A program made the position numbers and the translations under genes. From positions 33,328,796 to 33,392,795 of the forward strand of contig OV884012.1 in NCBI GenBank assembly GCA_930367205.1: a DNA stretch of 64,000 nt, in the 5' to 3' direction. Under the pieces are notes generated by a model. The model had not been told where the DNA came from and made no database searches. It saw only the letters and a program-made list of their open reading frames with translations. This document shows positions 12,021 through 22,047 of the stretch, one piece after another. This stretch comes from Acanthosoma haemorrhoidale. Taxonomy: Eukaryota; Arthropoda; Insecta; Hemiptera; Acanthosomatidae. Every line of letters starts with the position of its first letter. The first letter of the stretch is position 1.

Positions 12021-12789
12021 CCTAATAACATCATCTCATTACAAAATTTTAAAATCATCATTAACGAGCCTGTAAAACACTGTTAACTCGTTCGTATTTC
12101 GACGATAACAATTTTGTTATAAATACTGAAATTAATCCTCTGAGGAAATTCATGAACCTTGTAGATTGATCCGGAACATAACATAGAATGATTCTACAAC
12201 ACTGTAACTGAAAAATTCTGGTTTGTTATCTGATCGATAAGCTTAATCACTCACAAAGTAAATATTGATACTATTTTAATCAATAGGATCATGAAATGGG
12301 GTAAAATATTGTTCCAAGGTTGTACTGTTTAAATGTTGCGTAATCCAATATGACAGATATAGTAAATGTTAAATGAAACTTTCAAACTACTTGCGAAATT
12401 TAATGACTGGACCCTTCCTGTGAAATGAAATAATTAATAATACATCAATAGTGATGTTGCCTATGTTTATATTCGCAGGGCTGAAACTTAAAACTGATTC
12501 CGCACATATTCCCATGTGATTTCTCAAGCGTTAATCTATTCTTAAGAGGCAAGAGTGTGAACCCATCCAATAATAGGTGCTTTATTAATTAAAACTCTTG
12601 TTCAAAATGGCGGTGACATGAGCTATATTGAGTAATTTATCTTACATTATTACTAACCATTATACAAACAAAAAATATACTGGCAGAATCGTTACTCTGA
12701 GGGTCTTGGTTGAGGGATCTTTTTATGTGAAAATATTTGTTTTTATTATAGCTTATAAAGAATTGAGATCCTAGAACATTCTAAAGTAC
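12021..12789. other. AT-rich stretch, no gene
   Basis: Nothing supported. Confidence 0.6.
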
Positions 12790-13200
12790 ATTGAGATGGA
12801 GTGGTGTCCTAGTCACGTGGTCTTCAAAAATAAGTCTTCAAAGGTTTATTTACGAATAACTGGAAAATGTAGGTCAAATTTAAAGAAATCACATCTCCCT
12901 ATGTCCCGGCACGTTTGTATTCTTGGCTGCTTGCTCCAGTCTCCACATTCCAGAACAAGATGGTCAGTTGTCTTTGGGATTAGGGTCGCGGTATAGAATA
13001 GAGGTTTTGTTCTCATTTACTTTCCTCGGGCCTTGTAGCGACTGTTTTTCTTGTAATCAAACTTCTACTCCGATCTTCCAGCGATGGTTCCCGGAATGGC
13101 TTTATTCAAACCCCAGATTGAACCGGAAGTGCTCTATATTGAAGACTGATTCAGATTGGTTCAGACCACAGTATTCAGAAATCATACATGTGAAGGATCA
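12790..13200. other. Island with overlapping open frames, unidentified
   Basis: Two overlapping plus frames (12796-12996 and 12923-13276, the latter 117 codons) fall in a moderately GC-enriched block. The longer frame is Cys- and aromatic-rich but matches no family I know. It could be a conserved non-coding element, an exon or a retroelement relic. Confidence 0.25.
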
Positions 13201-13688
13201 ACGAACACATTTAATTTTTTTTTATACATTTTTTCATTTTGCTTATAAACTTATAAGAAGAATAAAAGCAATATGATTTTCAGTTGAGGGCCAAGAGATG
13301 AGGGAAATCTGATTAACATTAACGTCATGCATTTAAAAGATGCATTTAATGTTGTAAACAAACCTATAAGGCTGCTTTACACAGATACATTATGTATCTA
13401 TGTATGTATGCATTTCATTATATTTCAGACGAATGTACTTGAGTGTCAAAGGTACACTGTTTTTATATCAATGAACTCATCTATTATAAGGTCACATCAT
13501 GTATTTTATGTTTGCTAAATACTATTAACTATTATCTAGAAACACCTATTTCTAGATATATATATATATATATAGATATCCGTGTGACCTTTGAAAATCA
13601 TTACAGTAGGAGTCTTGGCAATGACAACTTTTCCAACCATGGGTCATAATCTTTAGCCAATTCGCAACGATTATTTACATAAATATAT
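13201..13688. other. AT-rich stretch with (TA)n, no gene
   Basis: Contains a TA dinucleotide run at about 13555-13574. Short frames here are AT-driven and unconvincing. Confidence 0.6.
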
Positions 13689-14085
13689 TTGATGGCCTTC
13701 TCCAGCCCGGATGCTACCAATGCAGATGTCGTTGGAACCTTGAAGGACCAGCCTTCCCGAAGACCTACCCCAAGATATTACACAAGAAGGGCCCCAGGAC
13801 AAGAGGCCAGGAGTAAGACAGGCAGGACTGTAATTGGAAAGGCGGACTCGACACCGAGGATTGACTCATCAATAAAGAGTATTGGTTCACCTGTTGCCGC
13901 CCTCAGGGCCCGCACCCCCCAACCCTTAACGTTTTTTTCTTCTTCTTCTCTTTTCTGTTTAAATCTTATCTCCCCGATCATGTCTGCTGTATTTCCTCCT
14001 GTCCAGAAGCTAGTTTCGTATGTTTTTTGCTTCTCACTTCCGATATCCTTTCTAGGTTGAATCAACCCCGAATAAAGATAAGGCA
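13689..14085 (+). other. Unidentified 123-codon frame ending near AATAAAG
   Basis: A plus frame from 13689 to 14060 has a basic, Arg/Thr/Pro-rich first half and a hydrophobic C-terminal part. An AATAAAG polyadenylation-type signal follows at about 14071. I recognise no domain. It could be the 3' end of a retroposed or retroelement gene, or merely a GC-richer island; the opposite strand is also open over 102 codons, which weakens the coding case. Confidence 0.25.
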
Positions 14086-14227
14086 ACCTAAAATATCGTT
14101 ATAGTATCAACATTTTACGAAAATAGTTATTTGTTTGAAACGGCGTTGCTTGGTTGTTTTTTGTCCTGGTCTCTCAAGGAAGGCCGATCAACGGATTTAA
14201 TCTATTACTTATACTAGATTAAAAACT

Positions 14228-14310
14228 ATATTGTAATTAAATTACAATGTGCCTTATTCAGCAATAAGTAATTGTGATAAATGGTTTTACTCATACCATT
14301 AATTGACATT
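14228..14310 (-). mobile_element. 3' UTR scrap of a jockey-like LINE
   Basis: Reverse-complemented, the segment reads GGTATGAG, then an ATTTATCACAATTACTTATT block, then AAGGCACATTGTAA. This is the order of 3' UTR motifs also seen in the LINE tails at 16740-16850 (+) and 54770-54860 (-). Only the last approximately 80 bp remain, so the insertion was extremely truncated or later eroded. It contains the near-palindrome ATTGTAATTAAATTACAAT. Confidence 0.6.
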
Positions 14311-16585
14311 TATTAACGTTTTTCTAAGTTCTTGTTCTAGTCATTCAGCTGGTCATTAAGGACCTTAAAAGTTTTTGAATTTTTTTTTCATTAGTTGCCC
14401 ATTAATATATATTTTCATTATTTAGTGGATTCAATTTTACATCAGATATGAACTAAATTGTAGTTTTTGAAATATACATAAAGAATATAATCAATAAAGG
14501 TAGGAAGCGAGGAAACAATTCCAAAAGAAGCGTATGTGTCTCACTGCTGTTTTTGAAAATAATTCCACAGTAATTTTTTGAAAAATAATATATATCTCAA
14601 ATAATATTGATCGAAAATACTTCAATTTAGTTGCCTAACAACCATCACAGTTACGGGAAATCACTTTCGAACAAAAGAAAGAACTATTTAAAATTTACTT
14701 GATTTGTTAAAATGTCTTAATGGTTCTGTTTCCACATACATTCCTAATGTGATATTAATATTGGGCAAAATGTTAGCTATAAATAGTAAAAACTTATGAT
14801 CCATTAATTTGGAAGTATTCAAAGTTGACAAAGCTGCTTTTAAGCTTAACCTTTTTTCTTATTATATTAATGCGGCCAGTTATTGAAGTTTAACCAAAAC
14901 CTAATCTGCATACTTGAAGGCATTGTGAACGGATAGAAGACGTATTTCTTACCGTTACTTGTTTGAAAATAGAGCCGCTTCTTTTTGGATAGGCCAATGT
15001 GACTTTTCATAGGCATGTCTTATAGGTTAGAGTCTTTCATAGGCGTTAATTAGTTTCAGGATAATATAGAAAAAGTTTGATCTAGTCCTGATGAAATAGT
15101 TCCATAATGCCCCAACTTGAATGCGGACAAACTTGTAAAATTCTTCCTGAGATCCTGAATTAATGGATCTGATTTAAATTATTTGAATATAATGAATAAG
15201 TGTGATAGCTCAAATATCAAAAGAATTAATGAGATCAGACACTAAGGCAAACCACTTTGGCGATCTAGAATCAACCATTTACATCTGGTTTACATCATTA
15301 GATAACATTTCAAAATAAAGATATGTAACAGTGTTTTTGCGTAATTGTTTTGTTGTTGCAGCATCAATTGGCTATTTTCCTGTATTAAAATAAATTCATG
15401 GGTAGTAACATTTTTAATTAAGCGCCAGTCGTTAGTGGTAGCAGCGCGTAAGCAGGTTTACTGTGTAAAACTAAAATGTATTGTTTTGTTTAAGGTGCTA
15501 CATATTTTTGCTCACGAAACAACTCAGGACAAATCCATTCTTTCTTAATTATTTCTTAAGCTAGGTGCGTAGCGAATCCGTTGTAAATAGTCATGGACGC
15601 CAGAAACTACGACACAGATACAGCTAATTCCGTAATAAAATAAATCAGAACTAACAACTTAAATGGTATTTCATTTAATAGGCAATATACTATAAAATTA
15701 TTGTTATTTATATATAAATTAAAGAGATATCCGATAGGAAAGAGGAATATTGTATAAGGAATGTTGAGTGGATGTAAAGTAGATTGAAGAGAAGTGGGGA
15801 TCGATTCTCGCATGTGAGCCAGCAATTGACACTCATTCCAGGGAGACCAAACCACCCCCCTCAAATGTGTCACCCATAGAGCTGCCTCCTTATTTATTTT
15901 TTATACCCCCTTATGGTAGAAAAGAACCTTGAAAAATTCTGGGCCCATATAGCCATGGATTCATAGATATTTCGGTAGAATTTTATTTGTAATAACGACT
16001 GATAATAAGATACATAAATACATACATACAGAAATTATAAAAGTTGTAATTAATGAACACACCCTTCATCTTATCAATGTGTTGCGTTTTTCCTTTATGC
16101 TAAAATTAAAAATCTATTTTAATGAAGACGCCTCAGTATTTTCACAATATCCTTTATTATTCATTTTCCGTAATATACCAAAGAGTTTTTATTTAAATTC
16201 ATTTATGTCCATCCACAAGCTGCACAGAAATTTATTCGTTTCATGGGTATGAAAATTATTTTATCAATCAATTATGCTTGTATTTGCACTTATTCCGCAT
16301 CAGGTTATAATTGTTTACACTAGATGAATAAGTGTAGTTGGTTTTATAATATTGGTTTTAGTTACCATATTTTATTTTAAATTAAATTAAAATTTATTAC
16401 CCCAAGGTAATTGATGGTTTCGCTGATCTCAAGAATTAGTCCTTCTTGATTCTTTTTCTAAGTTGTATTGAATTATTTTTAACCTAGAATACAAACCACG
16501 TGGGGATTCATAACCACAGTTACAGCTGTTTCACGTAATTATTTAAAAGATAATTGTCAATAGTCTTTTTAAGACTATTTTAAGT
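14311..16585. other. AT-rich stretch, no gene
   Basis: No supported gene or mobile element. The minus frame at 15607-15873 (88 codons) shows no recognised domain. A few moderately GC-richer patches, such as 15780-15880, are not convincing. Confidence 0.55.
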
Positions 16586-16589
16586 AACT

Positions 16590-16862
16590 TAAAGGGCGGA
16601 GACTCGTATCCAGTGACGCGGCTGAAGGAGGAGCATGGGGGACTTCCCTAGACTCCGCTTCCTCTTTCGCAAGCGAGAGAGGTGACAGCCGTGTGGATTT
16701 TGGAGGTCACTAGGCTGTTGGAAAATACTGTATGAATGAGCGAGTGAATGAAAATTGTAACTATGGTATGAATGAATGAACATTTATCACAATTAGTTAT
16801 TACCCAATAAGGCACATTGTAAATTTATCACAATAAAAAAGTTTCACTAAAAAAAAAAAAAA
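16590..16862 (+). mobile_element. 3' end of a jockey-like LINE with poly(A) tail
   Basis: The segment carries GTATGAATGAGCGAGTGAATGA at about 16731-16752, TATGGTATGAATGA, a TTATCACAAT block and CAATAAAAAAG before a run of 14 A from 16849. The same ordered motifs occur in the 3' UTR of the divergent LINE at 49166-52020 (read on its minus strand). No ORF2 sequence is left, so this is a severely 5'-truncated copy. Unlike the three longer copies it ends in an A tract. It lies immediately beside a Tc1-type transposase relic. Confidence 0.75.
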
Positions 16863-16874
16863 GAGGCTGGGGGT

Positions 16875-17040
16875 GGGGGTGACCAGCCGTCTTCTACACG
16901 TCTGCCAAGCTCTATGTGTTCTATATAATTTAAATTGGGTCTACAAGCTGGCCACCTCATTGTCCGTGTACCCACATCGTTGAGATATTGCAGAACAAAC
17001 CTTGCCACATGTGGTGGTGCATTATCCTGCTGGAATATGA
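16875..17040 (-). pseudogene. Tc1/mariner-type transposase fragment
   Basis: On the minus strand the frame contains QQDNAPPHVARFV and, further on, RWPACRPNLNYIEHIEL. This is the classic second-Asp and Glu block of Tc1-like DDE transposases, with 34 residues between the Asp and Glu as in the DD34E group. The usual PDLNP has become RPNLN. The N-terminal two thirds and both termini are absent or unrecognisable. It is a different, older family than the element at 28489-30030. Confidence 0.75.
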
Positions 17041-17273
17041 AATTGTTGCAAATAAATAGTGCACCATTATTGCACCATATACTAGGTCACAGAATATGCT
17101 AAAAGGTAATAAAGCCTATTCAACGATAACGCTCGATATACGAAAAACGCAATAATTTATTTTAAAGACATGGTTTACCAATAAAGACAGTAAACCGTAT
17201 AGCGTACAGTAAAACTCTGGTTAACTCAAGAAACTGGACAATTAAGACTTTGAAGTCACATACTAATATAATT

Positions 17274-17287
17274 AATTATTATAGTAT
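17274..17287. repeat. Target site duplication of the intact LINE (3' side)
   Basis: AATTATTATAGTAT here is identical to 22034-22047. The pair defines the insertion boundaries at 17288 and 22033. Confidence 0.9.
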
Positions 17288-17625
17288 ATAAATTCTTTAT
17301 TGAAAAAAAATTACAATTTGCCTTTTCCAGCATTAATAATTGTGCTGAGAGATCATTCATACCTTATATACAATTCCATTCATACCTATATACAGTCCAT
17401 TCATACCTATATACATACAGATTCAGCCCAGGAGCCCCCCCGCCCCCGAAGCCAATCCCCCAGCAAGCTGGCGGAAAGGCCGGAAGCAGCGAAGCTCCCC
17501 CCGCCCCCTCTCCGGCCGTGGCACCATCCGGCGCAGGCCACAGAGAGGGCAAGAGAGCCACACACGCTCAGGACATGAGTGGGGATGATGGCCAGTGCCA
17601 GGACCCCATGACATAGAATGTCTAT
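17288..17625 (-). other. 3' UTR of the intact LINE, with short internal repeats
   Basis: Downstream of the ORF2 stop, a GC-rich part (about 17420-17610) leads into AT-rich repeats of a roughly 21-base unit containing ATACCTATATACA (17384-17420). The polyadenylation-type AATAAAG lies at 17294-17300 on the minus strand. The GC-rich part keeps both strands open by chance, so frames of 65-92 codons there are not genes. Confidence 0.8.
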
Positions 17626-20313
17626 TTATAATAGGTCGCGAGGCCACCGCCGTTTTAGGCGTCGAGGAGGATTGTAAGGATGAATGTTACTGGATATGGA
17701 GTCGACCAAAGGATTCGGATGTGCGGAAAGGTTTTGGTGAAATTTGGAAAATCTTGAGGGTATAAGGTCGAGGACAGTTGGTACATGGAGATCTCTGTGA
17801 AGGGATGAGTTTTTAATATAAAAGGGTGCGTTGACTATGGTTCTGAGGACTTTGGATTGAAATGTTTGGATACGTTTGATGTTCGATGGTTTGGCTGTCC
17901 CCCATAACTCTATTCCGTAAGTCCAAATTGGTTTTAATAACTGTTTGTATACGTGGAGTTTGTTTTCTAGTGTGAGGTTAGAGTTTCTGTTCAGTAGTCT
18001 GTATAACTGTCCAAACCGTCTGTTCGATTCTTGTCTTTTAAGTCTTGTGTGAGGGTTCCAAGTCAGTCTTTTGTCTAGATGAAAACCTAGATATCTAACT
18101 GTATTGGACATGGGAAGCGGAATTGAATTGAAGGTTACGGACGGGCAGGATCCTCGACGGAGAGTAAATGTGGTGTGAACGCATTTGCCTTCATTGACCT
18201 TGATGCGCCAGATGTTGCACCACTTCTCTATCTTAGTGAGGTGATTTTGGAGGTTGTAGGATGCCGTTGACGGATTGGGATGTGACGAGAGAATTGCTGT
18301 GTCGTCAGCAAAAGTTGCAAGGAAGGTGCTAGGACTTAACGGAATGTCAGCAGTGAAAAGGGTATACAGGATAGGGCCAAGGACGCTGCCTTGAGGAACT
18401 CCTGCTTCTATGGGGTAATAATCGGAGTATTCTGAACCACAACGGACCCGAAAGAACCTGTTAGACAGATAGGATTGAAGGATTAGATAAAGGGTCTGCG
18501 GTAAGGAGATTTTTAGTTTGTAAAGCAAACCTGGGTGCCATACCCGGTCAAAAGCCTGAGCTACGTCCAAGAAAGCACCCGTGCAGTAGTGTTTGCTTTC
18601 AAGTGCGGAGGATATATGGTCAACAACGCGAAGGCCTTGTTGAGCAGTGGAGTGTCTGAAGCGAAAGCCAAATTGATGGTTAGGAAGAAGGTTTTTGGAT
18701 TCAACTATAGGCAAAAGGCGTTTGAGTAGGATTCTTTCAAAAACTTTTGAAAGGATTGGAAGTAGACTGATTGGGCGGTAAGATGAGGGATCATTTGGGG
18801 ACTTTCCAGGTTTCTGAAAGAGGACGATAATGGAATATTTCCAGAGAAGTGGGTAGTGGGTGGTTCTAAGGATACAATTAAATATATAGGTGAGGAAAAT
18901 TATTGCTTTGGGTGGGAGTTGTCGAAGGATCTGAGCAGTGAGAAGATCGTATCCAGGAGATTTACGGAGTGGTAGGTTTTTTAAGTGGTATTGGACCTCG
19001 GAGGGATTGACTGCCTTTGGAGGAAGTGAAAGAGGAATCGGAGAAATAAGGAAATCTTCGACCTTCGTATCGTGGGATGGATTATGCTGGTTGGGATGAG
19101 GTGTGAAAGTATGTGAGAGGTGCTGTGCGAATGCTTCAGATCTCTCTCCATCTGACGCAGCCCAGGACCCATCGCCACGACGAAGTGGATGTGATACATA
19201 ATGGTATTTTAGGATATTTTGGGTAGCTCTCCAAAGAGAGTTGTCCTGAGTGGATAAAGAGGATAGGTAAGAATTAAATGTTTGGGATCGGAAGGTTGCC
19301 AACTCTCGCTTTAACAATTTACAGTTTTGATTGTAACAGCGGCGATCGGCAGGGTGTCGGGTTCTTTGCCATAAGGCTTTGGAGCGGCGTTTGATGTGGA
19401 TAAGGTCGAGTAGGTTTTGAGGTAAAGAAGTTTTGTTCTGGGCATACGGGGAAGGTCGAGGCTTTGAAGCATTCCATGCACATTGTTGGATTAAGGTAGT
19501 AAGGGAATGTACGGCATGGTCTAGATCATGAGGTGTTTTTAGGGTAACTTTGAGGTCAATGGAATTAGTTAGAAGTTCACGGAAGTGGTCCCAGTCGACT
19601 GGACCTCTGATGAATGAGGGAGGAGGTAGTTTGGGGATGGGGTGTAACGAAAGAGTGAGGAGTAGAGGGCTATGGTCGGACGACAGGTCATCGAGCCGTG
19701 TAGTGGACGAATTTATCGATCCTATTCCATGGTGGATGAAGAAATCAAGGATGTCAGGATTTCGATAGGGATCTGCAGGCCAATAGGTAGGAGTCTGAGG
19801 AGGGAGAGGGGTGGAGTTTGTGGATAAGAGTGCAGATAACAAAGCTCGCCCTCGGGAGTTGGTGGTTCTAGAGCCCCACTGTTGGTGCTTTGCGTTGAAA
19901 TCTCCACCCACAAGGTAGTGATGTCCAATTGAGTTAAGAAAGGAGGTAAATTGTGAGTTGGAAATAGACTTGTTAGGTAGACAATACGCTGCAGCTATGG
20001 TGAGGGGGAAGGAAAATGTGCGGATTGACACAGCTGTGGCTTGTAGGAAATCATGGGCAATCAATGGGACGATGTGGTGGGAAAGGGAATGGTGGATAAG
20101 GACAGCAGTACCAGCATGTGATGTTCCATCAGGGTGGTCTGTTCTGTAAATCTGGTACTGTGGGATTTTGAGGGATCTGTTAGCAGTCAGTCGCGTTTCA
20201 GTAATGAGTGCAACGTCAATGTTTTTTTCATTTAGTAATGTTGTCAGTTCGTTTGTGTGATTTCGAACACCATTGGCATTCCAAAGAAGGATAGTTAAGG
20301 GTTTTTTATTCAT
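17626..20313 (-). CDS. LINE ORF2: endonuclease/reverse transcriptase, 895 aa
   Basis: The protein nicks target DNA and copies the element RNA at the nick (target-primed reverse transcription). An APE-type endonuclease occupies residues about 5-225: NANG near 12-15, ETRL with Glu39, GGDFN at 136-140 and SSDHS at 211-215. The reverse transcriptase covers about 490-760: SYRPISLLP at 511, AFLDVAQAFDRV at 580-591, GVPQGSVLGP at 638 and the catalytic FADD at 668-671. The C-terminal part has TYGIELWGTA and no RNase H, as usual in the jockey clade; length is normal. The ATG overlaps the ORF1 stop as ATGA (20310-20313), suggesting translational coupling or reinitiation. All key residues I looked for are present, so it may be functional. 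Confidence 0.95.
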   Translation of the reverse strand: MNKKPLTILLWNANGVRNHTNELTTLLNEKNIDVALITETRLTANRSLKIPQYQIYRTDHPDGTSHAGTAVLIHHSLSHHIVPLIAHDFLQATAVSIRTFSFPLTIAAAYCLPNKSISNSQFTSFLNSIGHHYLVGGDFNAKHQQWGSRTTNSRGRALLSALLSTNSTPLPPQTPTYWPADPYRNPDILDFFIHHGIGSINSSTTRLDDLSSDHSPLLLTLSLHPIPKLPPPSFIRGPVDWDHFRELLTNSIDLKVTLKTPHDLDHAVHSLTTLIQQCAWNASKPRPSPYAQNKTSLPQNLLDLIHIKRRSKALWQRTRHPADRRCYNQNCKLLKRELATFRSQTFNSYLSSLSTQDNSLWRATQNILKYHYVSHPLRRGDGSWAASDGERSEAFAQHLSHTFTPHPNQHNPSHDTKVEDFLISPIPLSLPPKAVNPSEVQYHLKNLPLRKSPGYDLLTAQILRQLPPKAIIFLTYIFNCILRTTHYPLLWKYSIIVLFQKPGKSPNDPSSYRPISLLPILSKVFERILLKRLLPIVESKNLLPNHQFGFRFRHSTAQQGLRVVDHISSALESKHYCTGAFLDVAQAFDRVWHPGLLYKLKISLPQTLYLILQSYLSNRFFRVRCGSEYSDYYPIEAGVPQGSVLGPILYTLFTADIPLSPSTFLATFADDTAILSSHPNPSTASYNLQNHLTKIEKWCNIWRIKVNEGKCVHTTFTLRRGSCPSVTFNSIPLPMSNTVRYLGFHLDKRLTWNPHTRLKRQESNRRFGQLYRLLNRNSNLTLENKLHVYKQLLKPIWTYGIELWGTAKPSNIKRIQTFQSKVLRTIVNAPFYIKNSSLHRDLHVPTVLDLIPSRFSKFHQNLSAHPNPLVDSISSNIHPYNPPRRLKRRWPRDLL

Positions 20314-21620
20314 TTGGGAGAGTTTGGAATGAGGTGGGAAACAAGGTTGGTGAGCAGTGAAATAAGAGGAGTGATAAGAGTTCTGAAGTCGGTGAGAAAG
20401 GATGTAAGAAGGCTAGTGAGATCTGTGGAGTTGGGAGGGGGAGGAATTTGGTGTATGTGAGGCTGAGGTAAATGCTGTGGTTGAGGGAGGGGAGGAGGTG
20501 GTGCCTCGGATAGTGTCTTGCGTCCACCTGACACTATGTTGGCGAATGAAGTGGAGTCATTCACTTCTCTGGCTGGAACGCTTCGCGGTTTCACTGCTTG
20601 TTCTACCACGAGTGGGCGGCGTTGTTGTTGGAGGCGGTTCTTCAGCACTTTATATGCCTCGCAGCCTTTGTAGTTGGCAGGGTGGTCTTGCTGACACAAG
20701 GCACATACAGCGGGGGATTGGCGAGGCTTCTTGCAAAGCTCGCTCTTGTGCTTGTCTCCGCACTTCACACACCTAGGTATGTGGTGACAGTACGAACGAC
20801 TGTGGCCATATTCCTGGCAGTTGTGGCACTGAACTATGTCACGCCTGGGATGTGATTTTTCCACCTTTACTCTAGTGTAGTAGAGGTAGTTCACATTGTA
20901 AATTTGTTCAACTCCTGGCGTTTTTTCGAGGTCAACGAAAAATAGTGGGAGTGGCGTTTTCACCGGAGTGTCCATGTCCTTGTCCTCCCTGAAGACATTG
21001 ACTACCTGTCTTGCATTGAACCCTTGGGCACTCAGTTCTTCTATAATTATATCAACTGGGGTCGTCGGGTGAAGGTTCCTAATAACAACCCTCAAGGATC
21101 TATCTTCCTTTAGCTGATATGTGTGAAACTCAGCTTTTGTATTTTCCAGATACTTAACAATCGCTCTATATGTATCCGAATTGTCTGGCGTGATCCTAGT
21201 ATCTCTGCTTCTATTGAGGCAGGTAAACTTACCAACCCCAACAATTTTTTTTAATTGATCGCATAGTATTTTAAAAGACCTAATATTTTTTATGAATATT
21301 GGAGGTGGCTTAGGGGTTTTAGGGGTGGTAGTTGTCTCCATGTCATTATTTGTTGCATCTTGCAACAGTGGCTCGAACGGATTCGGGGTGAAGAACGGAG
21401 ATTCTGCTGGTGACGGAGCAGTAGACGGTCCTGGTTGAGGTGAAGGCAACTCTTCCATGGATCTATTGGTGGGTGTGACAGATGGTGGTGGCGGCGGCAG
21501 GTCTCTCTTACTCGGTCTTCCTCTACGAGCCTTTTGTTTTGGTGATGTTGTTGGTGTGGTGGTATCAACGGACCGAGATCTTTTTTTAGTATTATTCATC
21601 GCCATATGATGAAAACGCAT
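20310..21620 (-). CDS. LINE ORF1: gag-like RNA-binding protein, 436 aa
   Basis: ORF1 proteins of jockey-type LINEs coat the element RNA and aid its transport and reverse transcription. The first 100 residues are Pro/Ser/Thr-rich and basic. Residues about 130-260 resemble the PRE_C2HC region (KAEFHTYQLKEDR, VVIRNLHPTTPVDII). Three Cys-His knuckles follow: C265-C268-H273-C278, C284-C287-H291-C296 and C306-C309-H313-C320. The C-terminal 100 residues are Pro-rich, then hydrophobic Leu/Ile/Thr. Met6 and Met8 are alternative starts. The frame is intact; it ends within the ORF2 start codon. Confidence 0.92.
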   Translation of the reverse strand: MRFHHMAMNNTKKRSRSVDTTTPTTSPKQKARRGRPSKRDLPPPPPSVTPTNRSMEELPSPQPGPSTAPSPAESPFFTPNPFEPLLQDATNNDMETTTTPKTPKPPPIFIKNIRSFKILCDQLKKIVGVGKFTCLNRSRDTRITPDNSDTYRAIVKYLENTKAEFHTYQLKEDRSLRVVIRNLHPTTPVDIIIEELSAQGFNARQVVNVFREDKDMDTPVKTPLPLFFVDLEKTPGVEQIYNVNYLYYTRVKVEKSHPRRDIVQCHNCQEYGHSRSYCHHIPRCVKCGDKHKSELCKKPRQSPAVCALCQQDHPANYKGCEAYKVLKNRLQQQRRPLVVEQAVKPRSVPAREVNDSTSFANIVSGGRKTLSEAPPPPLPQPQHLPQPHIHQIPPPPNSTDLTSLLTSFLTDFRTLITPLISLLTNLVSHLIPNSPK

Positions 21621-21683
21621 AATGTCATATTCTGCCTAGCAGAAATAATTTAATTATTTAAAAAAAAAACAAAAAAAAAAAAC

Positions 21684-21760
21684 CGATGACTACTCCCAGT
21701 ATCGAACGCACGACGTACGGTACGAGAGCCGCCGACGGTAGCTCTGAGCTATGAACGAGC
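21684..21760 (-). promoter_or_regulatory. tRNA-like Pol III-type segment in the LINE 5' UTR
   Basis: On the minus strand TAGCTCAGAG (21742-21751) resembles a tRNA box A, and GTTCGATAC (21699-21707) resembles box B. Their spacing is that of a tRNA gene with a short D loop, and an anticodon-arm-like CTCTCGTA lies between. Long T runs (A runs on plus at 21661-21682) follow immediately, like a Pol III terminator. D- and T-stem pairing is poor, so this is not a functional tRNA. It may be a captured tRNA/SINE-type sequence or an internal promoter; that role is inference. Confidence 0.4.
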
Positions 21761-22033
21761 TATGAGCTATTACTCAGCCGGTGAGCCAAGTGGGGATTTG
21801 TCCCAATATGGCCGCCGTAACTATCCAATTGTCTATGCACTAGCACTTATGAGTATTACAATGATATTCATTCACTACTCACGTTCAACCTTCTCCCTCG
21901 AGATGATTTCCCGTAAATAGTCTGTTGGGACTGTTTTTCGCACCGTTACACTTCCTACGAAAGGTAATAATGATAGTTCAGTTGCAGAGCGATGTAGACA
22001 CGTTAAACTAATGGCAGCGCAGGCGCAGAACTC

Positions 22034-22047
22034 AATTATTATAGTAT
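22034..22047. repeat. Target site duplication of the intact LINE (5' side)
   Basis: Perfect 14-bp match to 17274-17287, placing the LINE 5' end at 22033. Confidence 0.9.

Larger units (their letters stand above)
17288..22033 (-). mobile_element. Full-length jockey-clade LINE with intact ORF1 and ORF2
   Basis: The element is bounded by a perfect 14-bp target duplication and spans 4746 bp. Read on the minus strand it has a 413-bp 5' UTR, ORF1 (gag-like, zinc knuckles), ORF2 (endonuclease plus reverse transcriptase) overlapping by ATGA, and a 338-bp 3' UTR ending CAATAAAGAATTTAT without a poly(A) tract. Domain order, lack of RNase H and the PRE_C2HC/CCHC ORF1 match the jockey clade. Both frames are open, and a copy at 43426-46730 is nearly identical, so the family was recently active and this copy could still be autonomous. 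Expression is not shown by sequence. Confidence 0.95.

Noticed and set aside
18535..18729. Open frames opposite the LINE ORF2 copies (for example 18535-18729, 19550-19768, 45316-45510)
   Set aside because: Antisense shadows of the RT gene; the same shadows recur in each LINE copy.
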